From a virus: DNA of 33,796 bases. The notes beneath the pieces were generated by a model. It made no database searches and was not told where the DNA came from. It saw nothing but the letters and a program-made list of their open reading frames with translations. Both the position numbers and the translations under genes were made by a program. This document shows, in pieces, positions 21,590 through 28,753 of this stretch. Each line of letters opens with the position of its first letter. Within the stretch, counting starts at the first letter, position 1. The DNA lies in the IMG/VR virus record IMGVR_UViG_3300008117_004422, positions 1 through 33,796 of that record; one strand, 5' to 3'.

Positions 21590-21757
21590 ATGGACTGGCA
21601 AAGTCTTGTAGAGCGTCTGCGTGAAATGTTTCCTAATCAATCAAAATCAGAACTCGAGCAGTATATCGAAAGTAAAAACCCACAAAATGGAGCCGATGTT
21701 GAACACTGGTTACAGCAGTGGACATACAATAACAGCAAAGATTATCTAAGTTTATAA
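21590..21757 (+). CDS. 55-aa hypothetical protein
   Basis: A plus-strand frame, MDWQSLVERLREMFPNQSKS to NSKDYLSL. It has the strongest ribosome binding site in the region (AAAGGAG, eight bases before the ATG) and a late-promoter-like motif upstream. It is predicted to be mainly helical and soluble. Its stop abuts the stop of the convergent nucleotidyltransferase-cupin gene in the palindrome TTATAA. A lone plus-strand gene with its own late-type promoter could encode a small virion or assembly protein, but this is a guess. Confidence 0.75.
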   Translation: MDWQSLVERLREMFPNQSKSELEQYIESKNPQNGADVEHWLQQWTYNNSKDYLSL

Positions 21758-22504
21758 TCTTTCAATATCTTCTTCCACACACTGTTCACCGTATTGTATT
21801 TCAACAATAGTGCATGGCTTTGTAAAAGGATTTGTTAACTGATGCCAAGCATTGGCAGGCACACGCCATTCATCGTACTTGCTCAATATTTTAGGAGGAT
21901 TAGTTAAGTCACCTGGCATGGCCATGTTGATCATACAGGATCCTTCAGTAACCATCCAATATTCACTACGGAATTGATGGCGTTGCATGCTTAAAGTTTG
22001 CCCGGGTTTTACTACCAGAGTTTTTACTTTGGCACCAGGAATTTCATTAAGCACTGTGTAAGAACCCCAAGGTCTTTCTACTTCGACACTGGTCCATTTT
22101 TTTAATATATGACTACTGCTGTTGAGTTTGTCTTCACCTCCGACTCCAAACACAAATTCAACATCATCAAAGATCATCTCAGGGATATTGTCTTGATTTC
22201 TGTCGCCACCATTAGCAAAAACAATATCGTCGTCAGGAAACATTTCTTTTGTTTTACGTATTGCATCACAGGCAGTGCCATCACTGTCGTCAAATTCAAT
22301 TACACGATCTACCATGTGTAGATTGTCAAGAATTGTCATACGCTCGTGCCATGACATAAATGGCCTACCTTTCTTACGTGTAAGCCATTCATCCGAATTG
22401 AGCCCTACAACGAGCCAATCACCTAAATGATCTGCATGATTGAGATATTTTATATGCCCTGAATGTAAAGGATCAAATCCTCCAGTAGCTATTACTATTT
22501 TCAT
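21752..22504 (-). CDS. Nucleotidyltransferase-cupin fusion protein
   Basis: A 250-aa two-domain protein. Residues 1 to ~135 are a cytidylyltransferase-like domain with ATGGFDPLHSGHIKYL (HxGH at 14-17), LTRKKGRPFMSWHERM, and SSSHILKKW. Residues ~141-250 are a type II phosphomannose-isomerase-like cupin with VERPWGSYTVL, metal-site residues in SMQRHQFRSEYW, and WHQLTNP. It would activate a sugar (or polyol) phosphate with a nucleotide and isomerise a related sugar. The same two domains occur as neighbouring separate genes at 6212..6962. It overlaps the methyltransferase gene by ATGA. Confidence 0.82.
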   Translation of the reverse strand: MKIVIATGGFDPLHSGHIKYLNHADHLGDWLVVGLNSDEWLTRKKGRPFMSWHERMTILDNLHMVDRVIEFDDSDGTACDAIRKTKEMFPDDDIVFANGGDRNQDNIPEMIFDDVEFVFGVGGEDKLNSSSHILKKWTSVEVERPWGSYTVLNEIPGAKVKTLVVKPGQTLSMQRHQFRSEYWMVTEGSCMINMAMPGDLTNPPKILSKYDEWRVPANAWHQLTNPFTKPCTIVEIQYGEQCVEEDIERL

Positions 22505-23262
22505 TCTTTTATTCTATGAAAATCTTTATCTAACCAAGTGGTAATTATTTCATCTTGCCTAACGTAACCGTAAGTGTTTATACAATATTCAACACTTTCA
22601 TTTACTAGTTTTAGATCTATTAGATCATGCCATGTGGTAGTTTGCGGATTCATGGGTTCAATTTCGCTTTTATAGACAGCGATATACAACCACATATCGT
22701 TTTCTTTTTTTGTAAAATATGCATCGCGGCAATCAAACCCATTTACAGCAAGCATGTACATTAAATTAACAATGTTATGATTGTAGTACCAACCATTGTG
22801 GCTGATGTTATTGAGTCTGTTGTGTTTATAATGAACTGCTTGCGGAACTGTAAGAATCAACATTCCGTTTACACTCATCATTTCGTTCCATTGGCGTAGA
22901 GTGCCTATTGGGTTAGTAATAAATTGAAAAGTGTCATGACACCATACTAAATCTATTTGTCTAGGAATAAAACGAACAGGATCTTCTAAGTTGGCTTCAA
23001 TGACTTTTACATTTTCGAGAGCACTAACTTCACTTCTAATTTTTTTAGTGTTAGAAGTCACTGCATAACATATATAATTTCTAGGTTCAGGAGGATCATC
23101 TCTGGTTTCTAATGTAGCCCACCATTCAATATTGGATCCATCGTCGCAGCCAAAGTCAGCAACCACTTCCAGACTGTCTAGAAAGGTATCATACTCATAT
23201 AGCAAGTCTCTTATAAATTGAGTATGATTGTAACTTTCCTGCGAATTTTTAAACAGACCCAT
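22501..23262 (-). CDS. Class I SAM-dependent methyltransferase
   Basis: A 253-aa protein with VVADFGCDDGSNIEWWA as the SAM-binding loop, VKVIEANLEDP as the second acidic contact, and IDLVWCHDTFQFITNP and GMLILTVPQ as typical post-loop strands. The ATG at 23262 (MGLFKNSQES) is chosen. An upstream TTG in frame would overlap more of the preceding gene, and GAGG precedes the ATG by nine bases. The substrate is unknown; proximity to the sugar nucleotidyltransferase suggests a glycan. Confidence 0.76.
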   Translation of the reverse strand: MGLFKNSQESYNHTQFIRDLLYEYDTFLDSLEVVADFGCDDGSNIEWWATLETRDDPPEPRNYICYAVTSNTKKIRSEVSALENVKVIEANLEDPVRFIPRQIDLVWCHDTFQFITNPIGTLRQWNEMMSVNGMLILTVPQAVHYKHNRLNNISHNGWYYNHNIVNLMYMLAVNGFDCRDAYFTKKENDMWLYIAVYKSEIEPMNPQTTTWHDLIDLKLVNESVEYCINTYGYVRQDEIITTWLDKDFHRIKE

Positions 23263-23500
23263 TTTGTAAAACCTCAATAACTAATTTTTCTTTCAGGGGT
23301 TTAAGTCTAGATTCTAGTTGGTAACAGGCCTCGGCTAGCTCTTGATCAGACCCCCAGTTTAGATTGTGAATTAAATTTACAGCCCAACGACCACAAGTAT
23401 CTTTTTCTATTTGTATATCTACAGCATTATTTTTTGGACGAGCTGTAGAGCATAGTGCCCATTCTCGTAATATTTTGTTTGCGTAATCTTTGTAATCCAT
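23249..23500 (-). CDS. Small hypothetical protein
   Basis: An 83-aa protein from the ATG at 23500 (MDYKDYANKILREWAL). The longer open frame to 23596 lies within uvsY and is unlikely to be used. The frame starts on the last base of the uvsY stop (TGATG) and ends inside the methyltransferase start. It is mostly helical, with NNAVDIQIEKDTCGRWAVNLIHN in the middle and ELAEACYQLESRLKPLKEKL near the end. No family is recognised. Confidence 0.6.
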   Translation of the reverse strand: MDYKDYANKILREWALCSTARPKNNAVDIQIEKDTCGRWAVNLIHNLNWGSDQELAEACYQLESRLKPLKEKLVIEVLQNGSV

Positions 23501-23952
23501 CACACCACAATATCTTCCATGCCGGCTGTACGCAGTCGTACAACGTGACCTAGCATGAAGTTTTTGCTTTCGAGACCTTTCATAACTCCAAGCCATTTGT
23601 TTCTAAGAAGAGCAACTTCGTTAATGATAGTCTCAAAGTCAATGACTTCATCCTCGCCATCTGTATATTTCTCAGCGTCGCGAGCTGTAAGAGCTCGGGC
23701 ATAAGATTCCAAGTATTTTTGAAAATGCTTTCGTCTAATCTTGCGAAGTTGTATATTAAGATAGTTAAGTACAGCCTCGATCTCCTGAAGCTGGTTAAAT
23801 CTGTGCTCTGTAATACCCGGTAGATTCGCAGCGGACTTTTCAACATTACCTCGTATAAATGTCTCTGTTTTTGCCTGCGCAAGTTCACCTTCATAATAAT
23901 CAATGAAGGCCGGAATTTCTCCAAGGTCTGCAACAACACGATTATACCACAT
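23500..23952 (-). CDS. uvsY: UvsY-like recombination mediator
   Basis: A 150-aa, largely helical, charged protein. The pattern IQLRKIRRKHFQKYLESYARALTARDAEKYTDGEDEVIDFETII followed by LLRNKWLGVMKGLESKNFMLGHVVRLR fits UvsY of T4-like aquatic phages in length and motif order (T4 UvsY is 137 aa). UvsY helps UvsX displace gp32 from ssDNA. Genes for uvsX and gp32 are immediately upstream, which supports the call. It overlaps the small acidic gene by one base (TAATG). Confidence 0.8.
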   Translation of the reverse strand: MWYNRVVADLGEIPAFIDYYEGELAQAKTETFIRGNVEKSAANLPGITEHRFNQLQEIEAVLNYLNIQLRKIRRKHFQKYLESYARALTARDAEKYTDGEDEVIDFETIINEVALLRNKWLGVMKGLESKNFMLGHVVRLRTAGMEDIVV

Positions 23953-24173
23953 TAGTCTTCGTAATCAATTTCTTCGTCTTCGTCGTCGAGATATTCTTCA
24001 ATGGCACGTTTGGTATAACTATCAGTGCCACCAAATTCTCTTAGCTCTTTGTCGCTTAAATTATCAACAAGCATGCTGACTAAATTGTCAGCGGCTGCTT
24101 GTCGTTCTTTGGCAGGAATGTATTCCTTGAGCGTAATATAAGATTCAATTAACACTTCAACATCAATACTCAT
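23952..24173 (-). CDS. Small acidic protein between uvsX and uvsY
   Basis: A 73-aa protein, MSIDVEVLIESYITLKEYIPAKERQAAADNLVSMLVD, ending in a strongly acidic tail (EEYLDDEDEEIDYED). It overlaps uvsX by ATGA and uvsY by one base, so it is co-translated with the recombination genes. It may be an accessory recombination factor, or its acidic tail may interact with DNA-binding partners; both are inference. No named family is known to me. Confidence 0.72.
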   Translation of the reverse strand: MSIDVEVLIESYITLKEYIPAKERQAAADNLVSMLVDNLSDKELREFGGTDSYTKRAIEEYLDDEDEEIDYED

Positions 24174-25240
24174 TCGACAGTTTCCTCTTCTGGTTGAACA
24201 GCAGTGGTATCTTTATGTGGGTTAGCAGCAAAGTCTTTCATCACACGATCAAGACTATTATCTTCGTTACGTTCCCAAGCTTTACGAAACTGCTTGATTA
24301 CTGTACCATCTGCTAGCGTGTATTTAAGACTATTACCTTCTTTCTGTAATAAACCTTTTCCTTCAAACATGTCCACAAGTCCGCTATAAGGATTCATACC
24401 GGACTCATAAGGAATCTTGACCTGCACACTTTCAAATGGTTTTGCATAGCGTGTTTTCATGATCTTGCAAGCTGCTCTAATACCTTTTACTTCTGTAACT
24501 TTGTTGCCATCTTCATCTTCTTTGAGTTTGAGTTTACGCATAGCAACCACAATTGAACTTGCATAGATAAAGCCTTGTCCACCGCTAATCTTATCGTCCG
24601 GATCAAACATATCTTGACTTGCATAGGTATGATTGGTGGCAACTAACCCGATGTTTAAGCTGCCAAACATATTCACACAGTTACGAACCAAGGCAGTTAG
24701 TGCTTTGGGCTTACGGCCCATGTCACCTTTCAAGTCGCCGGCTTCGAACTGATTGACATCTGTAGGAGTTAGTAACATGCCCAGACTGTCTAGTACGATT
24801 AATACTTTAGGTCTTTGATCTTCAGGTAGTGTTTTGTATTCTTTCACAAACTCGGTGATCATCTTGGCAACATCATCAATCATGGCCATATTGAGTTTGA
24901 GAAGTTTGTTCTCACTAGTGTCCACACCGAGTGCGTGTAACCACGCTTCATCAAGTGCGTTCTCAGTATCAATGAGAATAACATATATGCCTTGTTCTTG
25001 TGCATTCTTGACGAGATTTCCAGAGCAGATAAAGGATTTACCCGCACCAGATTCGCCAGCAAATACAGTAACCTTACCCATCGGAATGCCCTTATTAAAG
25101 TCCCCGCTGATAAGATAGTTAAGAGCGTAGTTGTTTGTGCTGATCCAGTCTGTTGGGTCATTGAATCCCACACTGATACCGTCAATACTTTTTGTAATAC
25201 TTTTACGAAATTTGCTTACGTCAAATGGTTTAGTTGCCAT
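24170..25240 (-). CDS. uvsX: UvsX RecA-like recombinase
   Basis: A 356-aa protein of the RecA/UvsX family. Walker A GESGAGKS is at residues 62-69, and LIDTENALDEAWL holds the conserved catalytic Glu. KVLIVLDSLGML is Walker B, LVATNHTYAS the sensor region, and KISGGQGFIYASS the DNA-binding loop 2 region. It carries out strand invasion for recombination-dependent replication and repair. The acidic C-terminus (TTAVQPEEETVE) is typical. It is followed by the acidic small protein and uvsY, as in T4-like recombination clusters. Confidence 0.92.
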   Translation of the reverse strand: MATKPFDVSKFRKSITKSIDGISVGFNDPTDWISTNNYALNYLISGDFNKGIPMGKVTVFAGESGAGKSFICSGNLVKNAQEQGIYVILIDTENALDEAWLHALGVDTSENKLLKLNMAMIDDVAKMITEFVKEYKTLPEDQRPKVLIVLDSLGMLLTPTDVNQFEAGDLKGDMGRKPKALTALVRNCVNMFGSLNIGLVATNHTYASQDMFDPDDKISGGQGFIYASSIVVAMRKLKLKEDEDGNKVTEVKGIRAACKIMKTRYAKPFESVQVKIPYESGMNPYSGLVDMFEGKGLLQKEGNSLKYTLADGTVIKQFRKAWERNEDNSLDRVMKDFAANPHKDTTAVQPEEETVE

Positions 25241-25253
25241 AATCTTTTTATCC

Positions 25254-26156
25254 TCATTCTAAAATTAATTTTGCTTTATTTTGTTGTTTAATATTATTAT
25301 ATAAAAGTTTTCTGTAATCAAACAGATGTTGCTCTAAGTTAATAATGTTCCCAATGGGAATTTTTTCTGCCACAAGCTTTATATTGTTTTTACTTGCCCA
25401 ATCTATTGCTTCTTTACTAAATGGAATAGTTTCGGGCTGACTTAAATTTATTTGAAAAGCGAATTCCAAAGTTTCATAATTGTAATTGTCGGGATTTTCT
25501 AAGTTTAGATCAAAAAATCTAAATTTATTATAGAACTGCCTACCAACATACGTATACGCAAATGAAAAATTTACTATATCATTGTTAGTTACCATGTTTT
25601 CAACAAATGGATTATGAAACACTTCCCATTTATCTTTAGTTTTAAATTCTATATCAGTAAAGCATGATTCTAATCTATGAACTCCCATGTTAACTTCTTC
25701 ATAAGGGAAAATATATCCTAATTTACTAAGTGCTTCTGCGATACTAATAGTTCTTATTTCATCAGGATACATTTCGTGTAGCATATGACCAAACTTTGAT
25801 TTATCTCTAACAGTACTTAATCTAAGTTTATCTATATTAATTTTTTCACATTGTGAAACTACCCAGTCCGAATGAATTTTATTAAGAAATGCCTGATCTA
25901 AATATTCAAGGAAATTATTTTTTTGAACAAAACTTTGGTCTGTTAGATAATTTAAGACTTCATTGGTTTTTGTTATAGCCCAATGTAATTCACTTAATTT
26001 AGAATCAATATTGGTTACAAAAATGTTATCTACATCAAAAGAATTTTGAGACTTTGTTTCTGTAGTATGAACAAAGTATTCAACAAGGTCATGATTATAC
26101 TTTACTGAAAAAGGAATAACATCACCTGAATTTTCAAATACTAGTAGTATTTTCAT
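25254..26156 (-). CDS. Unknown protein inserted between gp32 and uvsX
   Basis: A 300-aa protein, MKILLVFENSGDVIPFSVKYN to KQQNKAKLILE. It is noticeably more AT-rich and Asn/Phe/Lys-rich than its neighbours. It has a beta-alpha N-terminus; later MGVHRLESCFTDIEF and YTYVGRQFYNKFRFFDL stand out, but no known motif is certain. The ATG lies five bases beyond the gp32 terminator, with no ribosome binding site or room for a promoter. It may be expressed by read-through. It could be a recent insertion. Confidence 0.65.
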   Translation of the reverse strand: MKILLVFENSGDVIPFSVKYNHDLVEYFVHTTETKSQNSFDVDNIFVTNIDSKLSELHWAITKTNEVLNYLTDQSFVQKNNFLEYLDQAFLNKIHSDWVVSQCEKINIDKLRLSTVRDKSKFGHMLHEMYPDEIRTISIAEALSKLGYIFPYEEVNMGVHRLESCFTDIEFKTKDKWEVFHNPFVENMVTNNDIVNFSFAYTYVGRQFYNKFRFFDLNLENPDNYNYETLEFAFQINLSQPETIPFSKEAIDWASKNNIKLVAEKIPIGNIINLEQHLFDYRKLLYNNIKQQNKAKLILE

Positions 26157-26161
26157 AGGAA

Positions 26162-26190
26162 AAAATAGTGGGCATTGAGCCCACTATTTT
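26162..26190 (-). terminator. Rho-independent terminator after gp32
   Basis: A perfect 12-bp stem (AAAATAGTGGGC, 26162-26173, with GCCCACTATTTT, 26179-26190) and a 5-base loop begin just after the gp32 stop. On the minus strand it ends in TTTTTT. This would separate the highly expressed gp32 transcript from the downstream genes. Confidence 0.85.
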
Positions 26191-26191
26191 A

Positions 26192-27187
26192 TTACTTTGC
26201 TCTGTTACGAATCATAGCCAAGATGTCCTCGGCTCGCTGACTGGAAGGTTTAGCTGGTGCTGCCTGCACTGGAGCAGTAGCGACTGGTGCATCATCCTCT
26301 TCATCCACATCAAATGGTGCAGCTGATTGAACTGGAGTAGGAGTAGCGGCTGCTTTTGGTACAGGAGCAGCAGCCTCTACATCGTCGCCGCCACGACCTT
26401 GAAAGCCACTGGGCTTGTAGTATTGACTCCAACGATCTGGATCGTATGCTTGTCCATCTACGCTGGCTTCAAACATCTCTTTGAGAACTTTTAATTCTAC
26501 TTCGCCAGGACGCTTTGGCAAGAAGTCACTTAGGTTATAGAGACCAAAACTATCAATGGCACCTTGTTCTTGTGCTGTTAGTGCAGTCTCTTTACGACTC
26601 CACTTGCTAGTTGAATAATCTGCGTAACCACCTTTACTGGTTTTAGTAACAGTAAAATCCAATCCAGCGGTGTAATCTGTAGGCATGCTTTCTAGTTCTG
26701 GGTCCATTAGTGCAGCCTTGATTAAATTAAAGATCTGGGGACTAATAACGAATCTACGAATAGGATTCTCAGGTGTTTTGTCGTCCGCTAGTGGATTTTC
26801 TCTTACAAAACCTTGGAACAAATATGATTTCTTTTTCCAATACTTGCGACCCATTTCTTCTAGACCTGGATCTTTGAACCAAGTACGAACCTCTGCCAAG
26901 ATAGGGCAGGCGTCGCCGTACATTTCTACACAAGGTACTTGTACTACAACAGGCTTTGAATCTGCTTGTCCTTTGATGCCTGCAAATGGCAAGCGAATCA
27001 TCAGTCGCTCAACCCAGAAGAACGAGTTGTTTGTGTTTGCGTCTGGTAAGAATCGAATTTTTGCACTAGAGCCTTCTGGAATGTTCCAGTGTGCATAGAT
27101 GGCGTTATCGCCTTGTGATTGCCCGCCTTGTGAACGGTTTTCTTGCGCTTGTAGTTTAGCGCGAATTTCTGCTAAAGATGTGGCCAT
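26192..27187 (-). CDS. 32: gp32-like single-stranded DNA-binding protein
   Basis: A 331-aa protein. The N-terminal basic segment MATSLAEIRAKLQAQENR resembles the cooperativity domain. NIPEGSSAKIRFLPDAN opens the OB-fold core, and KKSYLFQGFVRENP, NPIRRFVISPQIFNLI and LDFTVTKTSKGGYADYSTS are characteristic of gp32. An Ala/Pro-rich linker and acidic cluster (DVDEEDDAPVA) precede a final helix, which in T4 contacts other replisome proteins. It coats ssDNA in replication, recombination and repair. AAGGAG precedes the ATG, a strong promoter lies upstream, and a terminator closes the unit, consistent with high expression. Confidence 0.9.
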   Translation of the reverse strand: MATSLAEIRAKLQAQENRSQGGQSQGDNAIYAHWNIPEGSSAKIRFLPDANTNNSFFWVERLMIRLPFAGIKGQADSKPVVVQVPCVEMYGDACPILAEVRTWFKDPGLEEMGRKYWKKKSYLFQGFVRENPLADDKTPENPIRRFVISPQIFNLIKAALMDPELESMPTDYTAGLDFTVTKTSKGGYADYSTSKWSRKETALTAQEQGAIDSFGLYNLSDFLPKRPGEVELKVLKEMFEASVDGQAYDPDRWSQYYKPSGFQGRGGDDVEAAAPVPKAAATPTPVQSAAPFDVDEEDDAPVATAPVQAAPAKPSSQRAEDILAMIRNRAK

Positions 27188-27219
27188 AATGTTTCTCCTT
27201 ATAAAATGCCATAATGTTT
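27183..27219 (-). repeat. Direct repeat across the gp32 translation start
   Basis: The minus-strand sequence AAACATTATGGC occurs twice, at 27208-27219 and 27183-27194, 25 bases apart; the second copy contains the gp32 ATG. The upstream copy also contains an ATG. It may be an mRNA site for autoregulation (T4 gp32 represses its own translation by binding its leader) or a chance duplication. Confidence 0.4.
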
Positions 27220-27229
27220 GTGCCTAGAT

Positions 27230-27254
27230 ATACAACTGCACCGTGCAATTGTAT
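27230..27254. promoter_or_regulatory. Imperfect palindrome overlapping the gp32 promoter -10 box
   Basis: ATACAACTGCA (27230-27240) and TGCAATTGTAT (27244-27254) form an 11-bp dyad with one mismatch around CCG. One arm covers the TATACA box of the gp32 promoter, as expected for a repressor operator. Because the arm lies partly upstream of the predicted RNA start, an RNA hairpin is less likely. Confidence 0.4.
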
Positions 27255-27277
27255 AACAAATGTATTTAGCGTGTCAA
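27250..27277 (-). promoter_or_regulatory. Sigma70-like promoter of gp32, TTGACA-N16-TATACA
   Basis: On the minus strand TTGACA (27272-27277) and TATACA (27250-27255) are 16 bases apart. Transcription would start near 27243, giving a ~55-base leader for gp32. The spacer also contains CTAAATA, a sequence similar to late-promoter elements of T4-like phages, so the unit might be read both early and late. Confidence 0.6.
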
Positions 27278-27288
27278 AAGTTTTTTGT

Positions 27289-28737
27289 TTATTTTTTAAT
27301 CAAACCACTCAACCAACGAATCATTTCTACATCTTCACTCACAACTGGTTGATCCATTGTTGAAGCACCAACTGGTTGCTGCGGTGGTGTGGGTTGTTGT
27401 GGTGCTGGTTGTGTATTAGCATTTTGTTGCTGCATCATTGCAAGCAAGCTTTGGGCAAGTGCTCGTTCACCGTTCGACATCAACCAACCGATGATTGTGT
27501 TTCTAATGTCTGCATCTGGTCCTTGTACCTGTGATAATTTTTTTATTGAATTTTGCAAATCTTCTGCATTTAAATCTTGGACGTGATCTATCGCAGCAAT
27601 ACCATCTACACCATCCATACCAGCTGCAATTGGTTTTTGAAATAGTCTTGCTAAATTATCTTCGTCAATGTCGTCTGAATCGGAATCCCAAGTGGTTTCG
27701 GTTACACCGGTAGCCCATGATTCAAATTCTGCCGTTTCGGCGGTGTTTGTTCGTTTTCTGTTTTGATAGGCTTTGTACACATATGGTAATGCTTCATTAA
27801 ATCTATCATCGTAGATCTTTTTAACAAATCTTTCGCGTAATTCATCAATATCTACTTCTTGGTCTACGTCATGCGAATCTGCCAACATATCCATCAACAG
27901 TTGTTGTCCTTGACGACCTTGAAACTTTTTTAATTTTTCTTTTACTTCATTATATCTGTGCATAGCAGCCTCAACCATACCGGTTGTTTCTGCATCTTCA
28001 AAAGTACGATTACGCATTGAACGAACAAAATGTTTCATGCTGGCCATTTCCTTGACCATTTCGTTGATTAACTTACTGCCTTCGTCGCCAATTGAACCAC
28101 CGTGGCGTAAATGATTTGCTACTGCTCTTGCGCCATGTAAATTTGTGTAGTCTAGTAGAAATCTTTCGCCTACAGGTGTTTCAATAAACACATGCTCAAT
28201 CTGTCGAGCACGATCTCCACGCTTTTCTGGATTGATTTGATCTCGGTGTTTAATAATAATTTTGTGAGTGCCAACATCACCAAAACTCACACGTTTGTTA
28301 TTGCCCATGCCATATAAACGGCCTTCGCTTATAGCCAATTCATCTTTACTAAAAGTGGCGTCTGTACCGGCCTGTTGTCTAATATCTTTCAAATCCAAGT
28401 TACTTCTGTTAATGTCTCTAGTATCAAAAGTTAACATATTTCTACGAGCAAAATTCTTTAAATCGCGTAAAAAGGCAAACCACTCTTTGGATTGTATTTC
28501 GTCTAATCCGTCAGTGATATTTGATCCATAATAAATCTTCAAGCTATTTTCATCAATTAGGCTAATTGTAACATTACCAAAGTTTTTACCATCATCGCTA
28601 ACATAATCAAAATTAAAAAACCTTGCTTGTTCCGGATCTGATACTCTTTGGGCTTTGTCGTCCCCAATATTCACACTGTCAAATCTGCTACGGATTTTAT
28701 CAAATAGTGCTGCTGATATTTTGTCTAGTTCACGCAT
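27289..28737 (-). CDS. Conserved phage protein of unknown function, probably virion-associated
   Basis: A 482-aa protein beginning MRELDKISAALFDKIRSRFDSV. ARFFNFDYVSDDGKNFGNVTISLIDENSLKIYYG, WFAFLRDLKNFARRNMLTFDTRDINRSNL, and HFVRSMRNRTFEDAETTGMVEAA are, from memory, strongly conserved among aquatic T4-like phages in proteins without assigned function. The C-terminus is Gln/Pro-rich (QPAPQQPTPPQQPVG), a likely flexible linker. It lies between terminase and gp32. A structural or assembly role is inference. Confidence 0.75.
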   Translation of the reverse strand: MRELDKISAALFDKIRSRFDSVNIGDDKAQRVSDPEQARFFNFDYVSDDGKNFGNVTISLIDENSLKIYYGSNITDGLDEIQSKEWFAFLRDLKNFARRNMLTFDTRDINRSNLDLKDIRQQAGTDATFSKDELAISEGRLYGMGNNKRVSFGDVGTHKIIIKHRDQINPEKRGDRARQIEHVFIETPVGERFLLDYTNLHGARAVANHLRHGGSIGDEGSKLINEMVKEMASMKHFVRSMRNRTFEDAETTGMVEAAMHRYNEVKEKLKKFQGRQGQQLLMDMLADSHDVDQEVDIDELRERFVKKIYDDRFNEALPYVYKAYQNRKRTNTAETAEFESWATGVTETTWDSDSDDIDEDNLARLFQKPIAAGMDGVDGIAAIDHVQDLNAEDLQNSIKKLSQVQGPDADIRNTIIGWLMSNGERALAQSLLAMMQQQNANTQPAPQQPTPPQQPVGASTMDQPVVSEDVEMIRWLSGLIKK

Positions 28738-28744
28738 AATGTAT

Positions 28745-28752
28745 TATTTATC
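28745..28752 (-). promoter_or_regulatory. GATAAATA motif just upstream of the 482-aa gene
   Basis: The minus strand reads CGATAAATA, ending only seven bases before the ATG at 28737. The motif matches a T4-type late -10 element. If used, it would give a leaderless mRNA, unlike the 26-27-base spacing of the other copies. It may be coincidental. Confidence 0.3.
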
Positions 28753-28753
28753 G

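Noticed and set aside
23580-23939. A 119-codon minus-strand frame inside uvsY
   Set aside because: It is an alternative frame of the UvsY-like gene, whose own frame carries conserved motifs and coupled overlaps at both ends.
26685-27098. A 137-codon open frame on the plus strand
   Set aside because: It lies fully antisense to the gp32-like gene, which has clear family motifs. No promoter or ribosome binding site supports it.
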